NCBI RefSeq assembly: GCF_004919045.1
Contig: NZ_SWDW01000004.1
Coordinates: 124,001 to 188,000, forward strand
Direction of reading: 5' to 3'
Origin: Sinomonas albida
Lineage (GTDB): Bacteria > Actinomycetota > Actinomycetes > Actinomycetales > Micrococcaceae
DNA: 64,000 nt
Below the pieces are notes generated by a model, which saw only the letters and a list, made by a program, of their open reading frames with translations, made no database searches and was not told the DNA's origin. Shown here piece by piece: positions 45,435-54,143 of the stretch (position 1 is its first letter; every line of letters begins with the position of its first letter). Both the position numbers and the translations under genes were made by a program.

Positions 45435-46517
45435 GTGACCACCTCGCTCAACCCCGCCGCGAGGCCGGTGCTGCATGAGCCGCGCCGTGAGCCCGTGTCG
45501 CTTCTCCTCGACTGCGACACGGGCATCGACGACGCGCTCGCCCTGATCTACCTGTGCAGCCAGCCGCACGTCGAGCTCGTCGCGGTGACGAGCACGCCGG
45601 GCAACGTCGACGCGGACCAGGTGGCACGCAACAACCTTGCGCTTCTCGAGCTGTGCGGCCGGCCGGACGTTCCGGTCGCCGTCGGGGCGCGGGCGCCGTT
45701 GCGCGTCCCCCTCGTCACGACGCCGGACACGCATGGGCCGCAAGGCATCGGCTACGCCGAGCTCCCACAGGCCCGTCGCACGCTCGAGCCGAGCGACGCC
45801 GTCGACCTCTGGATCGAGGCCGCGCGCTCGCGCCCGGGCGAGCTGACCGCGCTCCTCACGGCGCCCCTGACGAACTTCGCGCTCGCGCTGCGGGCCGAGC
45901 CACGGCTGCCCGAACTGCTCAAGGGAGTCGTGATCATGGGCGGTGCGTTCTTCTATCAGGGCAACACGACGCCGACTGCCGAATGGAACACCCACGTGGA
46001 CCCGCACGCAGCGGCCGAGGTCTTCGCGGCGTTCGCCGGGCAGCCCGAGGACCGGCTGCCGATCGTGTGCGCGCTCGAGACGACCGAGCGCATCGAGATG
46101 CATCCCGAGCACCTGGCCGCGCTCGCGGAGGCGGCCGGTTGCAACGAGCCCGAACTCGTGCGCCCGGGCGACGCCGGGGGCCTGCGCAGCCGCGCGCGGA
46201 ACGGGCTCGTGCGGCACGTGAGCGACATGCTGCGCTTCTACTTCGAATTCCACCGGCTGTACGACCAGGGCTACGTGGCCCACGTCCACGACTACTTCGC
46301 GGCGACCGTCGCTGCCGGGACCACCCGGTTCGCGACGCGGACGGCGACGGTCCACGTCGAGACCGAGGCGCCGAGGCTCGTGGGGACCACGGTCGCGGAC
46401 TTCCGCGGGCTCTGGGGGGAGGCCCCGAACGCGCGCATCGTGAGCGAGAACGAGCCGGCCGCGGCGTTCGCCGAGTTCGTCAGTTCGGTCGGGGCGCTCG
46501 CGCGACGCCTCGGCTAG
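45435..46517 (+). CDS. Inosine/uridine-preferring nucleoside hydrolase
   Basis: A 360-residue enzyme. The N-terminal Ca2+-binding motif LLLDCDTGIDDALAL (DxDxGxDD) is at about residues 20-34, followed by VTSTPGNVDADQVARNN, KGVVIMGGAFFYQGNTTPTAEWNTHVDP (substrate and Ca2+ contacts) and the C-terminal TATVHVETE. It cleaves nucleosides to base and ribose. GTG 45435 is close behind the aldo/keto reductase. The next genes are an ECF transporter, suggesting uptake and cleavage of a nucleoside or a nucleoside-like vitamin precursor. Confidence 0.9.
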   Translation: MTTSLNPAARPVLHEPRREPVSLLLDCDTGIDDALALIYLCSQPHVELVAVTSTPGNVDADQVARNNLALLELCGRPDVPVAVGARAPLRVPLVTTPDTHGPQGIGYAELPQARRTLEPSDAVDLWIEAARSRPGELTALLTAPLTNFALALRAEPRLPELLKGVVIMGGAFFYQGNTTPTAEWNTHVDPHAAAEVFAAFAGQPEDRLPIVCALETTERIEMHPEHLAALAEAAGCNEPELVRPGDAGGLRSRARNGLVRHVSDMLRFYFEFHRLYDQGYVAHVHDYFAATVAAGTTRFATRTATVHVETEAPRLVGTTVADFRGLWGEAPNARIVSENEPAAAFAEFVSSVGALARRLG

Positions 46518-46634
46518 ACTCGCAACCGGCCCTACGAGGGCCTCCGCCGAGGTGACATGAGGCGGAACCCAGTCCATCCGCAGCATCGAAGGCCGCCATC
46601 AAAGGCCTTCCCACATCGAAGGACATCGCCAGCC

Positions 46635-47471
46635 ATGTCACATCAGCTCACGGTTGATGCGCCCCGCCGTTCGCCCTTGAGGACCTTCCTCACGATCCTC
46701 GGCGTCGCGGCCGTCGTCGCGACCTACGCGTTCCTCATCGTCTCCGAGCCCGCCGACGTCGTGAACGGACCCTCCGCCTCGTCGGCCCTCGTGGCGCTCG
46801 TCGGCTTCGGCCTCGCCATGGTGCTGCTCTTTGCCGGCATCCTTCCGACGCTGCCGACCACGACGCTTGCGCTCATCCCCGTGGCGCTCGTGCTCAACAT
46901 CGTGCTCGGCCAGTTCGTCGGGAGCACGCTCGTCCCGATCTACCTCGACTCCATCGGCACCGTTCTCGTGGGCTACCTCGCGGGGCCCTCGGCCGGCGCC
47001 ACGACCGGGCTGCTGAGCAACCTCGTCTGGTCGTTCTTCAACCCCTCGGTCCTGCCGTTCGCCGCGGGTGCCGCGGCCATCGGCGCCCTCGCGGGTCTCT
47101 CCGCGCGCCTCGGGATCGTCCGCCGCTTCTACCTCGTGCCGATCGCGGGACTCGTGACGGGCTTCGTCGCGGCCGCCATCGCGGCGCCCATCGCGGTGAT
47201 CGTCTTCGGCGGCACGGCGACGGGCGCGACAGGTGCCATCATCGCCCTCTTCCGTGCGGCCGGCGAGGGGCTCGTCCAGTCGGTCACGACCGGCGCCTTC
47301 ACCTCGGATCTCCCTGACAAGCTCGTGACGTTCTCCGTCGCCGCGGCCTTGGCGTACGCGCTCCCGCGGCGCAGCACGCAGCGCTTCGAGTTCGTGCGCC
47401 GGTACCGCGTCCTCGCGGGCGCCAAGCGCACGGGGGAGCCGGCGGACAGCAAGGCGGCTCCGGCTGCCTGA
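46635..47471 (+). CDS. ECF transporter S component (substrate-binding membrane protein)
   Basis: A 278-residue membrane protein with about six helices. PIYLDSIGTVLVGYLAGPSAGATTGLLSNLVW (about 95-130, read in parts) is typical of ECF S components. I chose ATG 46635; the 78-nt in-frame upstream extension has no hydrophobic or conserved part. It is followed by the T and A components, so this is a group I (dedicated) ECF system. Substrate is not readable from sequence; the upstream nucleoside hydrolase suggests a nucleoside, base or related vitamin precursor. Confidence 0.87.
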   Translation: MSHQLTVDAPRRSPLRTFLTILGVAAVVATYAFLIVSEPADVVNGPSASSALVALVGFGLAMVLLFAGILPTLPTTTLALIPVALVLNIVLGQFVGSTLVPIYLDSIGTVLVGYLAGPSAGATTGLLSNLVWSFFNPSVLPFAAGAAAIGALAGLSARLGIVRRFYLVPIAGLVTGFVAAAIAAPIAVIVFGGTATGATGAIIALFRAAGEGLVQSVTTGAFTSDLPDKLVTFSVAAALAYALPRRSTQRFEFVRRYRVLAGAKRTGEPADSKAAPAA

Positions 47472-48363
47472 GCTTCCCTCGCATCATCCCGAGCCGGACG
47501 ACGGCGGGATCCCCGGCGGCCAGACCTCCGACGGCCAGACCCCTGACGGCCAGACCTCCGGCGGGACCCCCGACGGCCAGACCCCCGACGGCGGCCCGCA
47601 GCGGCGGCGCCTGAATCCGCTGACAGGCCTGGCCCTCGCAGGTTCGGGGGCCGTCGCGTGCCTCGCGTGGGCGGACTGGGCGGTGTGGCTCGCCGTGCTC
47701 GCGGCGTCCCTCGGCGCCGCCGCGGCGGGGCGGGTGCTCGGGAAGGCCGTCACCGCGGCGCTCGTCGTCGTCGTGCCCTTTGCGCTGTGGGCCCTCGCGA
47801 TCCACGGGCTGTTCTTCCCGGAGGGCCGGACCGTCCTCGCCGCATTCGGCCCGGCGCGGGTCACGGCGGAAGGCCTCGCCTACGCTGGCGGGATCGTCCT
47901 GCGCACGGCCGCCCTCGTCGTCGTCATGCTTGCCTTCTCGACATGGGTCGAGGTGCCGGTGCTCCGGGCCGCGCTCGTTCGGCGCGGCGTGCCGGCTCAG
48001 CTCGGGTACGTGCTCTCGACCGCCCTCGGCCTCGCCTCGACCGTCGCGGAACGCCTCGAGCGGATCCGTGAGGCGCAGGAGGCTCGCGGGCTCGTTGTGC
48101 GGCAGAGCCTCCCAGGCCGTATCGTCGCGGCGCGGCTGCAGGTGGTTCCGCTCGTCCTCCAGCTTGTCGACGAGGCCGGCGAGCGGGCCCCGGCGCTCGA
48201 GGCCCGCGGCCAGGCTCTGCCGGGCCGCCGGACGTCGTACGTCGACGAGCCAGATTCGCGCGCCCAGCGCGCGCTGCGCTGGGTCCTCGCGGTGGCGAGC
48301 CTCGCCGTCGTCGTCTCCGTGATGGTGCCCGCGGTCGCGGGTGTGCTCGGGGGCGGGCGATGA
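47464..48363 (+). CDS. ECF transporter T component, start codon unclear
   Basis: The conserved EcfT sequence begins at RRRLNPLTGLALAG (from about 47602), but no ATG, GTG or TTG exists in this frame between the stop at 47326-47328 and GTG 47683, which would delete the first helix. I give CTG 47464 (AAGG 9 nt upstream, overlapping the S-component stop) as the likely initiation, giving ~299 residues. It includes a Gly-Gln-Thr-Pro-Asp repeat tract, several helices and the EcfT coupling motif RIREAQEARG (about 199). EcfT links S to the ATPases. The stop overlaps the ATPase ATG. Start is low confidence; the frame is secure. Confidence 0.7.
   Translation: MPELPSHHPEPDDGGIPGGQTSDGQTPDGQTSGGTPDGQTPDGGPQRRRLNPLTGLALAGSGAVACLAWADWAVWLAVLAASLGAAAAGRVLGKAVTAALVVVVPFALWALAIHGLFFPEGRTVLAAFGPARVTAEGLAYAGGIVLRTAALVVVMLAFSTWVEVPVLRAALVRRGVPAQLGYVLSTALGLASTVAERLERIREAQEARGLVVRQSLPGRIVAARLQVVPLVLQLVDEAGERAPALEARGQALPGRRTSYVDEPDSRAQRALRWVLAVASLAVVVSVMVPAVAGVLGGGR
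47518..47589 (+). repeat. 15-bp in-frame repeats near the EcfT start
   Basis: Units 47518-47532, 47533-47547 and 47548-47562 share GGCCAGACC and encode GQT-(S/P)-D/G, then a shorter 12-bp unit and a further unit at 47575-47589. They lie exactly where the start codon should be. Confidence 0.9.
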
Positions 48364-49877
48364 CGCCGGTCCTGACGGCGCACGTGCGCCGCTTCGCGTA
48401 CGACGACGTCGGGCCGCCTGCCGTGCGCGACGTGCGCCTTGCGCTCGAGCCGGGCTCGCTGGTCGCCGCGCTCGGCGCGTCCGGGAGCGGCAAGTCGACT
48501 CTCGCGAAGATCGTCGCCGGGTGGGCGCTTCAAGGCGGCCACGCGCGGTTCGAGGGGACACTGGAGCTCGCTCCGGGGCCGGACGGGCCAGGCGGGCGGC
48601 TCGAGTTCTCGGGGAGTCGCGACGATCCCCGGCTGCGGCTTGGAGCGTGGGGCCAGCGGGTCGCCTACGTGCCCCAGCGGCCCGGCGATCTTCTCACCGG
48701 TGCTGCCGCGAGCGTGGGGGAGGAGCTTGCGTTCTCGCTCGAACAGCGCGGGGTAGAGCGGGGCGCGATGCGCGAGCGCGTCGTGCGGGCGGCCCGCGCG
48801 GTGGGCCTCGGGGAGCTCCTGGAGCGGCATCCCGGCCGGCTCTCGGGCGGCGAGCAGCGCCGACTCGCCCTCGGCTGCGCGCTCGTGGAGCGGCCCGACG
48901 TCGTCGTGCTTGACGAGCCGTCGGCCTCGCTCGACGCCGACGGCGCCGAGGCGCTTGCCGAGCTCGTCGACGGGCTCCGCCGGGATGGCGCGGCGGTCGT
49001 GATGTTCGCGGCGGCCGTCGACGCCTTGGTTCGGCGCGCGGATCGGTGCCTCCTGCTCGACGGCGGTACCTCCGCCGCCGAGGGCACGCCGGACGAGGTG
49101 CTCGCGTCATCGGCGTTCGCCGCGTCGGGGGTCGCTAGCGCGGGCCGGGAGGCGACCGGACCGACGGATGGCCCGGCGGCTCAGGCCCCTGGGGGCCAGG
49201 GTTCCCGCCCGCTGGCCGAGCTCGACCGCGTGACGTTCGCGTATGCCCTGGCCCGCGGACATGCCGCACGCCCCGTGCTGGACGGCGCGTGCCTGACGGC
49301 CGGCCCCGGCGAGGTCATCGCGCTGACGGGACCGAACGGCGCCGGCAAGTCCACGGCCCTGCGCCACTTCGCTGGGCTCGCGCGGCCGCTCTCGGGCACC
49401 GTCCGGATCGGTGGCACCGACATCGCGGGCGTTCCCGCAGGGCGCGTGGCGGCGACGGTCGGGACCCTCTTCCAGGATCCGCGCGATCAGCTCTTCGAGC
49501 GGACGGCCCTCCGCGAGGTCTCCTTCGGCCTCGCCGCATTGGGCCTCGCCCGCGATGCGGCGAGGGCGAGGGCGCTTGAAGCGCTCGACGCGGTGGGGCT
49601 CGCGCGGCAGGCCGACGTGCACCCCTACGAGCTCTCCTCGTCGGAACAGCGTCTCGTGGCGCTCGCCACGGTCCTTGCGCGCCGGCCCACGGTGCTGCTG
49701 CTCGACGAGCCGACCGTGGGGCTCGACGGGCGCGCGCTCGGCCGCCTCGACGCCGCGGTGACGGATGCGGCTCGGGCGGGCTCCGCCGTCGTCCTTTCCA
49801 CGCACGACCACGCGTGGGCTCGGCGCCGCGCGCATCGCGTCCTGGCCCTCGAGCGCGGGCGCTTCGCGGAGGCGTGA
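48360..49877 (+). CDS. ECF transporter ATPase, fused A-A' dimer
   Basis: A 505-residue chain with two ABC ATPase domains. Domain 1: Walker [10 protein letters not shown] (about residue 39), signature RLSGGEQRRLALGCAL, Walker B VVVLDEPSASLD. Domain 2: Walker A GPNGAGKST (about residue 323), the Q-loop FQDPRDQLFE, signature ELSSSEQRLVALATVL and Walker B VLLLDEPTVGLD. The second signature is SSSEQ instead of SGGQ, so one of the two ATP sites may be weak. Overlaps EcfT by ATGA. It energises the S/T module. Confidence 0.93.
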   Translation: MTPVLTAHVRRFAYDDVGPPAVRDVRLALEPGSLVAALGASGSGKSTLAKIVAGWALQGGHARFEGTLELAPGPDGPGGRLEFSGSRDDPRLRLGAWGQRVAYVPQRPGDLLTGAAASVGEELAFSLEQRGVERGAMRERVVRAARAVGLGELLERHPGRLSGGEQRRLALGCALVERPDVVVLDEPSASLDADGAEALAELVDGLRRDGAAVVMFAAAVDALVRRADRCLLLDGGTSAAEGTPDEVLASSAFAASGVASAGREATGPTDGPAAQAPGGQGSRPLAELDRVTFAYALARGHAARPVLDGACLTAGPGEVIALTGPNGAGKSTALRHFAGLARPLSGTVRIGGTDIAGVPAGRVAATVGTLFQDPRDQLFERTALREVSFGLAALGLARDAARARALEALDAVGLARQADVHPYELSSSEQRLVALATVLARRPTVLLLDEPTVGLDGRALGRLDAAVTDAARAGSAVVLSTHDHAWARRRAHRVLALERGRFAEA

Positions 49878-49904
49878 CCCGCGCGGGGGCGCGGATTCGT
49901 CCGG

Positions 49905-49910
49905 TAAGGT
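49905..49910 (+). promoter_or_regulatory. -10 hexamer ahead of the 49955 gene
   Basis: TAAGGT, with predicted +1 near 49917 and AGGAGG (49945-49950) just before GTG 49955. Confidence 0.4.
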
Positions 49911-49954
49911 CGAACGCTGGGGCCACTCCCGGTGGGCGGCCGTCAGGAGGAACA

Positions 49955-50575
49955 GTGGAGTCGGCATGGGAGCTGTGGGAGAGCTTCTGGGTGGCTGGCG
50001 TCCGGCGCGGTGCCGCGGTTCGGCGCTTCGACGGCGAGCTTCTGTCGACCCGCATCGCGTTCGACGACGGCGTCGGCGCTCCGCTCGCGTCCGAGTCTGA
50101 GGTCTGGCTCTCCGACAATCGGGAGACATGGAGCCGGCTCCGCTACCGCCAGGAGCCCGGCGGGCTGCGCGCATCGGCGGACCGCGCTGGGGCCGGACTC
50201 GGCGTCGATACGCTGCCAGCGAGCGGCGAGTTCCTGCTCCTCTCCCGTCTGGCCGGATCCGGCGAGCGCAGCACGAGCTATCGGCGCGTGGACGAGGCAC
50301 GCCCCGAGTTCCCCGCGGCGCCCGCCGAGATCCGGCGGCGACCCGCAGAGGGCATCGACCTGCTGGCGGGACGGTCCGTGCTCGCGGAGCGGTTCGACGT
50401 CGTGGCCGGGGGCCTGCGCGTCGCGATGCACTGGGCGTTCGACGGCGCGATCGTGCGGAGCGCGTGGGGCGGGGCCCTGCTCTTTGCATGCCGCAGCGAG
50501 GCGGATGCGCTCTACGGACTCAATCCCCGCATGGGCGACTTCCTGCGCCACGGATTCGGCGAGCCCCGGCCCTGA
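49955..50575 (+). CDS. Hypothetical protein, unknown family
   Basis: A 206-residue soluble protein with no recognised motif. GTG 49955 has a perfect AGGAGG site, 4 nt spacing. The sequence alternates short beta strands and turns (RRFDGELLSTRIAFDDG, ESEVWLSDNRETWSRLRYR, FLLLSRLAGSGERSTSYRRVDEARP) and ends LRHGFGEPRP. Base composition matches its neighbours, so there is no sign of recent transfer. It stands alone between the ECF operon and a convergent fadB-type gene. Confidence 0.8.
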   Translation: MESAWELWESFWVAGVRRGAAVRRFDGELLSTRIAFDDGVGAPLASESEVWLSDNRETWSRLRYRQEPGGLRASADRAGAGLGVDTLPASGEFLLLSRLAGSGERSTSYRRVDEARPEFPAAPAEIRRRPAEGIDLLAGRSVLAERFDVVAGGLRVAMHWAFDGAIVRSAWGGALLFACRSEADALYGLNPRMGDFLRHGFGEPRP

Positions 50576-50579
50576 CCAA

Positions 50580-50690
50580 GGACCCCGCAACGGGGCGGAC
50601 GGGACCCCGCAACGGGGCGGACGGGACCCCGCAACGTTGTGGGGTCCCGTCCCTCAGGTTGTGGGGTCGCGTCCCTCAGGTTGCGGGGTC
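50580..50690. repeat. Head-to-head 3+3 array of 22-bp repeats between convergent genes
   Basis: GGACCCCGCAAC occurs at 50580-50591, 50602-50613 and 50624-50635 (period 22). Three inverted copies follow at 50636-50647, 50658-50669 and 50680-50690 (GTTGyGGGGTC, also period 22). The two halves abut at 50635/50636, giving a long imperfect palindrome of about 110 bp. It can act as a strong bidirectional terminator between the 49955 gene and the fadB-type gene. Confidence 0.92.
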
Positions 50691-50699
50691 TCTGGCCAC

Positions 50700-52850
50700 T
50701 CAGGCGTCCGCGTGGAACTTGCGTCCCGTGACCCGTTCGGACGCGCCGACCCGGTCGAGGTACGGCGTGATGCCGCCCAGGTGCATGGGCCACCCGGCAC
50801 CGAGGATCATGCACAGGTCCACGTCCTCCGGACCCGCCACGACCCCCTCTGCGAGGAGCAGCCCGATCTCCTCGGCGAGCGCGTCCTCGGCGCGCGTGAG
50901 CACCTGCTCCGCCGTCGACGGCGCGTCGCCGAACGTGAGGAGCTCGAGCGTCGACGCCGGGACCTCCTGGCCGCCGTCCGGCGTGGGGGCCCAGAGGCCC
51001 TTGATGCCGGCGTCGATGAGCGCCTGCTGGTTGGCCGAAACGTGGAAGCGGTCCCCGAACGCCGCGTGGAGCGACTCGGAGACGTGCTGCGCGACGGGCA
51101 GCCCGACCATGGCCGCGAGAGTGAACGGCGTCATGGGCAGGCCCAGCGGCTTGAGGGCCGTGTCCGCGACCTCGGCCGGGGTGCCCTCGTCGAACGTCGC
51201 CGTGACCTCGCCCATGAGCCGGAGCAGGACGCGGTTCACCACGAACGCGGCGGCGTCCTTGACGAGGACGGCGGTCTTTCGGAGCGACTTGGCGAGCACG
51301 AACGCGGTCGCGAGGACGGCGTCGTCCGTTTCGGGCGCCCGGACAACCTCGACGAGCGGCATGACCGCAACGGGATTGAAGAAGTGGAAGCCCACCACGC
51401 GCTCGGGATGCTCAAGGCCCTCGGCCATCGCCGTGACCGAGAGCGAGGACGTGTTGGTGGCGAGGATGCATTCGGGCGAGACGACGGCCTCGACCTCGGC
51501 AAAGACCTGCTTCTTGACCGAGAGCTCCTCGAAAACTGCCTCGATGACGAAGTCGGCGTCCGCGAACGCGTCCTTCGAGACCGAGCCGCTGACGAGGGCC
51601 TTCGTCCGGTTGGCGGCCCCTGCGGAGAGGCGTCCCTTCGCGAAGAGCTTCTCGATCTCGCCGTGGACGTGGGCCACGCCCTTGTCGACTCGGGCTTGGT
51701 CGATGTCCGTCATCACCACGGGCACCTTGAGCTGGCGTGCAAAGAGGAGCGCGAGCTGGCTCGCCATGAGGCCCGCGCCGACCACGCCGACCTTGGTCAC
51801 GGGTCGCGCGAGCTTCGCGTCCGGTGCACCGGCCGGGCGCTTGGCCCGCCGCTGGACGAGGTCGAGGAACGCGTAGACCGTGTCGCGGAACTGCGGGGTC
51901 TGCATGAGGTGAGTGAGTGCCTCGACCTCGAGCTCGGCCGATTCCTCCTGGGTCGCGAGCTTGCCCGCCTCGAACACGTCGAGCACCTTCCCCGGCGCGG
52001 GCGCGGCGTCGCCGGTCTTCGCGGCGACGAGGGCGCGCGCGGCCTTCGCCGCAGCGTCCCAGCGCTCGCCCACCGCCGCGTCCGCGGAAGGATCGACGGC
52101 GTGCGGACGTTCGACGGCGGTGCGGCCCGCGAGCACGCCGCCCGCCCAGGCGAGGGACTGCTCGAGGAAGTCGGCCGGCTCGAAGAGTGCGTCCGCGATC
52201 CCGAGGGAGAACGCCTCCTGGCCGCCGATGGTCCGGTTGTTGCTGAGCGGGTTCTCGATCATGATCTTGAGCCCCGCCTCCGGGCCCGTAAGGCGCGGGA
52301 GGCGGTACACGCCGCCCCAGCCGGGCACGAGGCCGATGAACGCCTCGGGGAGGCCCAGCCCGTTCGCGCCGCTCGAGACGGTGCGGTACGTGCAGGCGAG
52401 CGCGATCTCGAGCCCGCCGCCCAACGCCACGCCGTTGATGAAGGCGAACGTCGGCACCCCGAGGTCCGCGAGCAGGTCGTAGGCCGCGTGCCCGAGGCGG
52501 GCCATCTGGGCGCCGTGCTCCGGCTTGCGCAGCTTCTTGACCGTGGTGAGGTCGGCGCCCGCGACGAGGAAGTAGGGCTTGCCCGTCACCGCGACGGCCT
52601 GGATCTCCCCGTCCCGCGCGCGCTCCCGCAGGCCCTCAAGCGTGCGCCCGAGTTCAACGAGCGTGTTGGGTCCGAGGGTCGTGGGCTTCGTGTGGTCGAG
52701 GCCGTTGTCGAGGGTGATGAGCGCGATCGTGGCACCCATCTCGCCGCCCGCTCCGGGCAGGACGACGTCCTTCACGAGGGAGTGGGTGACGATCTCGTCG
52801 GGGACCTCGGCGACGAGATCGGCGAACTGGTCGAAAAGCGAGGCGGTCAC
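50700..52850 (-). CDS. fadB: Fatty-acid oxidation multifunctional protein (enoyl-CoA hydratase / 3-hydroxyacyl-CoA dehydrogenase)
   Basis: A 716-residue FadB-like alpha subunit. The N-terminal crotonase domain has AGADLTTVKKL (oxyanion loop) and IALACTYRTV, with the GLPEAFIGLVPGWGGVYRLPRL Glu segment (about 155-177). The C-terminal NAD-binding domain has VGVVGAGLMASQLALLFA (about 350) and the HFFNPVAVMPLVEVV catalytic His segment (about 490). The third Gly of the NAD motif is Ala (GAGLMA), a known variant. GTG 52850 starts 1 nt past the thiolase stop, so the pair is one operon. Confidence 0.93.
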   Translation of the reverse strand: MTASLFDQFADLVAEVPDEIVTHSLVKDVVLPGAGGEMGATIALITLDNGLDHTKPTTLGPNTLVELGRTLEGLRERARDGEIQAVAVTGKPYFLVAGADLTTVKKLRKPEHGAQMARLGHAAYDLLADLGVPTFAFINGVALGGGLEIALACTYRTVSSGANGLGLPEAFIGLVPGWGGVYRLPRLTGPEAGLKIMIENPLSNNRTIGGQEAFSLGIADALFEPADFLEQSLAWAGGVLAGRTAVERPHAVDPSADAAVGERWDAAAKAARALVAAKTGDAAPAPGKVLDVFEAGKLATQEESAELEVEALTHLMQTPQFRDTVYAFLDLVQRRAKRPAGAPDAKLARPVTKVGVVGAGLMASQLALLFARQLKVPVVMTDIDQARVDKGVAHVHGEIEKLFAKGRLSAGAANRTKALVSGSVSKDAFADADFVIEAVFEELSVKKQVFAEVEAVVSPECILATNTSSLSVTAMAEGLEHPERVVGFHFFNPVAVMPLVEVVRAPETDDAVLATAFVLAKSLRKTAVLVKDAAAFVVNRVLLRLMGEVTATFDEGTPAEVADTALKPLGLPMTPFTLAAMVGLPVAQHVSESLHAAFGDRFHVSANQQALIDAGIKGLWAPTPDGGQEVPASTLELLTFGDAPSTAEQVLTRAEDALAEEIGLLLAEGVVAGPEDVDLCMILGAGWPMHLGGITPYLDRVGASERVTGRKFHADA

Positions 52851-52851
52851 G

Positions 52852-54069
52852 TCATTCGCCCTTCCGGTAGTCGGGGTGGTTCGGGTTCTCCCAGATGACG
52901 GTTCCGCCCATGCCGAGTCCGATGCACATCGTCGTCATGCCGTAGCGCACGCTCGGGTCCTCGGCGAACTGGCGCGCGAGCTGGGTCATGAGGCGCACCC
53001 CCGATGAGGCGAGGGGGTGGCCGACGGCGATCGCCCCGCCGTAGCGGTTGACGCGCGGGTCGTCGTCGGAGATCCCGAAGTGGTCGAGGAAGCTCAACAC
53101 CTGAACCGCGAATGCCTCGTTGATCTCGAAGAGCCCGATGTCCTCGATCGACAGGCCCGCCTTCGCGAGGGCCTTCTCCGTGGCCGGGACGGGCCCGATG
53201 CCCATGACCTCGGGCTCGACGCCCGCGAACGCGAAAGCAACGAGGCGCATGCGCGGGGTGAGCCCGAGCTCCTCGGCAGTCTCCGCGGACGTCAGGAGGC
53301 ACGCCGTCGCGCCGTCGTTGAGCCCGGCGGCGTTGCCGGCTGTGACGTTTCCGTGGGGGCGGAACGGGGTCCGGAGCGCGGCGAGGTCCTCCATCGTGGT
53401 GCCGGGCCGGGGCGGCTCGTCGGCCGTCGCGAGGCCGAAGCCCTCGCCCGGGCGATGGGTCGAGACCGGGACGAGGTCCGGCTGGATCCGGTCCGCGGCA
53501 TATGCGGCCGCGAGCTTGGCCTGGGACGCGACCGCGTAGCGATCCGCCCGCTCCTTCGTGATGGCGGGGAAGCGGTCGTGGAGGTTCTCGGCCGTGTTGC
53601 CCATGTTGAGGGCAGTCGGGTCGACGAGGCGCTCCGACAGGAATCGCGGATTCGGGTCGGTGCCCTGGCCCATCGGGTGGTTGCCCATGTGCTCGACGCC
53701 ACCGGCGATGACGACGTCGTAGGCGCCGACGCCGATGCCGCTCGCTGTCGTCGTCACCGCTGTCATGGCACCGGCGCACATGCGGTCGATCGCGAAGCCG
53801 GGAACCGTGCGGGGGAGTCCGGCCAGGAGCGCCGCGCTGCGCCCGATCGTGAGGCCTTGGTCGCCCGTCTGCGTCGTTGCCGCGATCGACACTTCGTCGA
53901 CGCGCTCGGCCGGAAGCGACGGGTTGCGGCGCAGCAGCTCGCGGATCGCCTTGACCACGAGGTCGTCCGCTCGCGTGCCGTGGCACATGCCCTTCTCGCC
54001 GGCCTTGCCGAAGGGTGTTCTGACGCCATCGACAAAGACGACGTCCCGGATGTGCCTGCTCGAGGCCAT
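52852..54069 (-). CDS. fadA: Acetyl-CoA acyltransferase (thiolase)
   Basis: A 405-residue thiolase. The nucleophile Cys is in IDRMCAGAMTAVTT (about residue 97), a slightly divergent version of the usual NRxCASG context. The His is in GHPLASSGVRLM (about 353) and the second Cys in TTMCIGLGMGG (about 387). Together with FadB it forms the beta-oxidation complex, releasing acetyl-CoA. A 6-bp dyad GTTACT/AGTAAC (54144-54159) lies 75 nt upstream. Confidence 0.93.
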   Translation of the reverse strand: MASSRHIRDVVFVDGVRTPFGKAGEKGMCHGTRADDLVVKAIRELLRRNPSLPAERVDEVSIAATTQTGDQGLTIGRSAALLAGLPRTVPGFAIDRMCAGAMTAVTTTASGIGVGAYDVVIAGGVEHMGNHPMGQGTDPNPRFLSERLVDPTALNMGNTAENLHDRFPAITKERADRYAVASQAKLAAAYAADRIQPDLVPVSTHRPGEGFGLATADEPPRPGTTMEDLAALRTPFRPHGNVTAGNAAGLNDGATACLLTSAETAEELGLTPRMRLVAFAFAGVEPEVMGIGPVPATEKALAKAGLSIEDIGLFEINEAFAVQVLSFLDHFGISDDDPRVNRYGGAIAVGHPLASSGVRLMTQLARQFAEDPSVRYGMTTMCIGLGMGGTVIWENPNHPDYRKGE

Positions 54070-54143
54070 GGGCAGCTCCTGCGGTGTGGGGTGGGGTGGG
54101 TAGGGTCACTCGGTCCGAGGGCAGGACCGCCCTCAGCCAACAT

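Noticed and set aside
46518-46634. Possible riboswitch ahead of the ECF S component
   Set aside because: Only a 5-bp hairpin (GGCCC/GGGCC, 46528-46542). No cobalamin, TPP, FMN or preQ1 core was recognised.
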